A stretch of DNA of 64,000 nt from contig JABLUY010000154.1 of assembly GCA_013306675.1 (NCBI GenBank), positions 29,089-93,088 of the forward strand, given 5' to 3'. The stretch's first letter is position 1; every line of letters begins with the position of its first letter. The DNA comes from Thraustochytrium sp. TN22 (taxonomy: Eukaryota > Sar > Bigyra > Thraustochytrida > Thraustochytriidae). The position numbers were made by a program, and so were the translations under genes. The notes under the pieces were generated by a model. It did no database searches, was not told where the DNA came from, and saw only the letters and a list, made by a program, of their open reading frames with translations. This document shows, piece after piece, positions 55,764 through 64,000 of this stretch.

Positions 55764-56492
55764 TCAGACGATGGTGCAGATGCTGAAAAAGCCGAGGCCG
55801 TGCTTGAGGTTGAAATCCTTGTCGTCAACCTTGCCCTTGAGCTCGCCCTTGCGCTTCTTCTTGATGATATCGATAATGTCCTTGGCGTTGGGGCGGTCGA
55901 GCGCGCCGCCAATGTTCTGCAGCGCAGGGTCGATGGCCCAGCGAAACCAAGTCTCGTCGGCGCGCGAGACGACCAGGACGGCCGGCTGAGCGCAGCCGTA
56001 CTGGTAGCTGCCCATGGTCGGGTGGTTGCGGTAAATGGCCTTGGGGTCGTGCGGGCCGCCCGTGAGAAAGACGGGCAATCCGTAGCGCGCGTTGAGAAAG
56101 GCGCGCAGCGCGTGCACCGGGTCGCTGATGAAGGGAAAGCCCGGCGCCCAGGAGCTCTCGATGGGCGCCATCGCGTCCGGGACTTGGGCCGTGAGCCCAA
56201 CGATCTGCCCTCCGGTTGCCTTGACCTCGGCCGCCAGCTCCTTGAACTGCCGCACGTGCGACTTGCAGTACGGGCACCAGTGCCCGCGCACATAGAGCAC
56301 AAGCGTCCACTCCGCGCGTGCCTGCACCTCCTTCCACCACGCCTCCACGGAGGTGTCAGCCTTGTACGGCGCGAAGGGTGCCAGATGCGCCTTGCCGCGC
56401 CAGCTCGCCACGAGCGCCTGGTCCACCTCCGCCTCTTTGCCCCCCGGAACGGGCGCCATGAGCTTGGCTGCCGACGGCGAAGACGCAAGCAT
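55764..56492 (-). CDS. Peroxiredoxin-like/AhpC-TSA thioredoxin-fold protein
   Basis: 242 residues from ATG 56492; the frame runs 80 codons upstream through a Lys/Glu-rich repeat translation that I reject. The thioredoxin fold starts near 55: WTLVLYVRGHWCPYCKSHVRQF has the active-site W72-C73-P-Y-C76. GGQIVGLTAQVPDAMAP and FPFISDPVHALRAFLNARYG are the typical AhpC/TSA second half, with the cis-Pro region QPAVLVV. The likely role is peroxide or disulfide reduction. The C-terminus NLKHGLGFFSICTIV is short and hydrophobic. Cys spacing (CxxC) is thioredoxin-like rather than classical 2-Cys. Confidence 0.83.
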   Translation of the reverse strand: MLASSPSAAKLMAPVPGGKEAEVDQALVASWRGKAHLAPFAPYKADTSVEAWWKEVQARAEWTLVLYVRGHWCPYCKSHVRQFKELAAEVKATGGQIVGLTAQVPDAMAPIESSWAPGFPFISDPVHALRAFLNARYGLPVFLTGGPHDPKAIYRNHPTMGSYQYGCAQPAVLVVSRADETWFRWAIDPALQNIGGALDRPNAKDIIDIIKKKRKGELKGKVDDKDFNLKHGLGFFSICTIV

Positions 56493-57382
56493 CTTCCTTT
56501 CCTTTCCCCTTTCCTTTCCTTTTGTTTTCTTTTGCTTTCTTTTCTTGTCGGTCCTTAGTTCTTCTTCGGTCTTCTCTTCCCTTCTCCTCTTTGGATGCTT
56601 TCCGCTCCGCTCGCAGGTGCTCAATCGCTTTGCAGGTAGCTCTGGTTCGTTGCTGATCTGCTCGCCGCGCGCCGCGCCCGGCAGCCCCCGCCCGTCCGAA
56701 CCCGGTTTGTCCGCGCGGCGATAGCCCTGCAAAGCCCCGCCGGCCGGCCCTGTCCCGGGACTTGCAACAGCCAGCTAGCTGCCTGCACCAACAGGCCGCG
56801 ACCAGCTCGGTCATGACCGTGACGCGGCGAAGCTGCCGCGCACGCCCGACCGCAAGCGAGCGAGCACGAGCGAGCATGCACGGCGAGCTTGAGATGAGCC
56901 GCCGTCGCTTGCCTTGCTTGCCCTGTGCACAGCCGCGAGGCGCCGAGCAGGGAAGGCTTCGTGGCACCGCGGAGCCGCGCCCCGCCGCCGCGCGCGCCGA
57001 AAGGAAGGCCAGTCGGCCGTCCGGAGGCCGGCGCGGCCAGAGCAGCGCTCGGCGGACGCCCGTGGCCGGCCGCCGCGGGCGCCCGCCGGCCGCGGCGAGA
57101 CCCTCGTATTTGATCCTCATTTGGTCGCGAGCGGCAGGCCTGGAGTCCCCGCGCTCCCATCCCGGGGCGGGAAAAACGGCGCCTCTCTGGTCCTCACCAA
57201 CTGTAAGCAAGCGAGCAACGATTCAAACCAACTAACGACCGCGCCTCGCGCAATCGCAGAGCGCCCGCCCACCCGCCCGCGCGCGCGCGCGCGGCGGCGG
57301 AGCGGCGGCAGGAGGCGCGGGTGCGCCCGGCGCGGCGCTGTGCGGCGCGGCGCGGCGCGGCGCGGGGTCCGGCGACGCGGAG
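56493..57382. other. Divergent intergenic region, peroxiredoxin-like and coiled-coil genes
   Basis: About 890 bases between divergent starts. Next to the peroxiredoxin start is a pyrimidine tract (about 56494-56585: cctttcccctttcctttcc type), purine on the gene's sense strand. The remainder is GC-rich. No further gene seen. Confidence 0.55.
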
Positions 57383-58648
57383 ATGGCGGCTCAAGTCGGC
57401 GGCGGCGACGCCAGCGGCGCGTGGCCGTCGGCGCGAAGCCTGGTGGACGTAGACGCGCTGGACGCGGTGCTGCGGCGCGCGGCGGGCAGCGGCGCTGCGC
57501 AGCTAGAGGAGGTGGCCGCGCTGCGGCGCGCGACGGAGACCAAGGCCGCACGCGAGGACGTGGCGCGCGTGGAGAGCAAGCTGGAGGCGTGGGCGGCGCG
57601 CCTAGGCGCCGAGGTGCGCGGCCTGCAAACGCAAGTGGCGGTCGCTGCGCGTGAGGAGGTGCAAGAGAAGGACCGACAGTCCGGCCACCTTGGCCGCGTC
57701 GTGGGCTGGCAGCTCCGACGACTTGAGCAGGTCGATCAGGCCCTGGCACGGCTCGCGTCGCGCGCGCAATGCGAAGAGTCGCACGGGCGCCTCCAGGCAC
57801 GATGCGCCGCCGTAGAGCACGAACTTCACACAGGGTACGCCAAGCTAAGAGATGTCGACGTTCTGCGCGACGCGCACGAAGAGCTTGTGCAGCAGGTCGC
57901 GCTCGTCCAGCAGCTGCTGGGCAGCAAGCTGGACCGGTCCGCGCTCGCGCACCTACAGGCCCTCGTTGACCGCGTGCGCGGCTTCGCGGAGACGCGAGAC
58001 GCCCTCCTCGAGCGCGCGCAACGAGCCGAGGACCGTTTGCATGCGGCCGAGACCGCGCTCGCATCCCAAGGTGCACGTGTGCGGGCACTCGAGGCCACGC
58101 TTGTGGACATCCAGGCCCGCCTGCAAAGTGCGGCGCAGGCTAGCGACCAGGAGCGTCTCGCGGCTCGCGTCGTTGCTGTGCAAGAGCGCGTCGAGGCCTG
58201 TGCCCCCGCGGAGGAGGTGAGTCGCCTCGCGCGCGGCCTCGCGCGCGCCCAGGACCGCGTCGACCAGCTCGCCGTGGCGGTCGAGACTTCGCTGCAGCCC
58301 GTGCAGAAGCACCTCGCGGCCGAACAGCAGTCTCTCATGGAGCGCGCGCAGGCTTCGGCGGATCGAGATCGCAAGGTCATCGATGCGCTGCGTGCAGACC
58401 TGACGCGCGTGCAGGCCGCACTCCAGAAAAAGGCGAGCGTCGTCGAGCTTACAGAGCTCTCGCGGTGGGCCGCACAGGCTCGCGCGCAGCATGGCTCGCT
58501 CGAGAAGCGCATGGACTTTGCTCTACGATTCATCGATTGGTACTCCAAGTCGTCCGCCGCCACGCCGGCACCTCAGGCAGTCTTATCCGCGCCGCGTCCC
58601 GGGCCGAGGGCATCAAAAGCAGCTTCTGCTGCACCGCACCTCGCTTGA
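57383..58648 (+). CDS. Uncharacterised long coiled-coil protein
   Basis: 421 residues from ATG 57383. Almost the whole protein is predicted helical coiled coil with Ala/Gln/Arg/Glu heptads (DQALARLASRAQCEES, ALVQQLLGSKLDRSALAH, ALEATLVDIQARLQSAAQ). A distinctive end, KRMDFALRFIDWYSKSS, is less repetitive and probably functional. The tail is Ala/Pro-rich. I do not recognise a family. A structural or ciliary scaffold is possible, without direct evidence. Confidence 0.7.
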   Translation: MAAQVGGGDASGAWPSARSLVDVDALDAVLRRAAGSGAAQLEEVAALRRATETKAAREDVARVESKLEAWAARLGAEVRGLQTQVAVAAREEVQEKDRQSGHLGRVVGWQLRRLEQVDQALARLASRAQCEESHGRLQARCAAVEHELHTGYAKLRDVDVLRDAHEELVQQVALVQQLLGSKLDRSALAHLQALVDRVRGFAETRDALLERAQRAEDRLHAAETALASQGARVRALEATLVDIQARLQSAAQASDQERLAARVVAVQERVEACAPAEEVSRLARGLARAQDRVDQLAVAVETSLQPVQKHLAAEQQSLMERAQASADRDRKVIDALRADLTRVQAALQKKASVVELTELSRWAAQARAQHGSLEKRMDFALRFIDWYSKSSAATPAPQAVLSAPRPGPRASKAASAAPHLA

Positions 58649-58766
58649 CAATCGAATCTACGTGCAAACCTGAACTCCTTGTGTAAAAGATCTCTTTCTT
58701 CTGCCCTCAATTTTAATTTCCTTGGTTGGTACCGGTACCCTACCACTTACTTGTTAGTTCTCAGTG

Positions 58767-63860
<5,094 letters not shown>

Positions 63861-64000
63861 GCTCGCGGTCCCCCGCGGCCCTCCCTCCCTCTCTCCCTCA
63901 GCTCGGCACGCGCGCTGCGGAGGCCGCGCCGCGCGCGCCGCCGCGCGCGCCACCGCCCGCCGCCGCCGCGCAGCCGCGAGGCCGCGTCCGCGCGCACGCG
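63861..64000. promoter_or_regulatory. 5' flank of the pseudokinase/SAM gene (partial)
   Basis: The last 140 bases are GC-rich, with cgccgcgcgc alternation, and contain no other gene. The window ends here, so the promoter is incomplete. Confidence 0.4.

Noticed and set aside
56493-56732. 80-codon extension of the peroxiredoxin-like protein
   Set aside because: Lys/Glu run from a polypurine tract with a non-family N-terminus; ATG 56492 fits.

Overview
The window is nuclear DNA from a protist with a very GC-rich genome. Coding third positions are nearly all G or C, most genes are single open exons with ATG starts, introns are few and short (59 to 227 nt where I could define them), and intergenic gaps are short. 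Gene content is eukaryotic housekeeping: eEF2, Ded1/DDX3, PP1, AIP1/WDR1, IGHMBP2, a mitochondrial citrate-type carrier, PC4 and ZNHIT2. A stramenopile of the labyrinthulomycete/thraustochytrid type fits best (GC, compactness, WSC-like Cys module fused to a vWA-like domain). That assignment is inference, not proof. Several calls depend on rejecting GTG/CTG/TTG starts in favour of the first ATG consistent with family length.

Layout. 0-5.5 kb: 3' end of eEF2, an inverted pair of nearly identical vWA-like genes (838-4110), then a TSP1-type membrane protein. 5.9-13.5 kb: mitochondrial bL25, a minisatellite, a 33-bp repeat array, a 2OG-oxygenase-like gene, and the DDX3-like helicase. 14.8-24.1 kb: a low-complexity protein, a double-UIM protein, an RTE1/TMEM222 protein, an LRRC72-like LRR protein, an ankyrin protein and PP1. 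24.1-26.2 kb is poorly resolved, with one small ORF. 26.2-34.6 kb: AIP1, arrestin-like, GFA-fold, rhomboid-like and coiled-coil genes and a broken reading frame. 34.6-46.6 kb: IGHMBP2, a two-exon LYR protein, an LRR/coiled-coil/PH protein and a RhoGAP-like gene. 46.6-58.6 kb: malonyl-CoA synthetase-like ACSF3, citrate carrier (two exons), ZNHIT2, PC4, RGS protein, a two-exon 36-residue membrane micropeptide, a peroxiredoxin-like protein and a coiled-coil protein. 58.8-63.9 kb: one large protein with a degenerate kinase domain and about twelve SAM-like repeats.

There are no operons. Functional links are loose: mitochondrial (bL25, LYR, ACSF3, citrate carrier, possibly the micropeptide), actin/Rho/G-protein signalling (AIP1, RhoGAP-like, RGS, arrestin), and RNA/transcription (DDX3, IGHMBP2, ZNHIT2, PC4). 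The most unusual theme is structural. Several genes have degenerate tandem copies of their own stop-codon-spanning ends in the 3' flank, most clearly between ZNHIT2 and PC4, where the repeat unit is a chimera of the two convergent gene tails. Other leads are the pseudokinase/SAM-repeat giant, the spliced micropeptide, and an 11-bp motif (CTGACAGTGAG) that recurs between genes.
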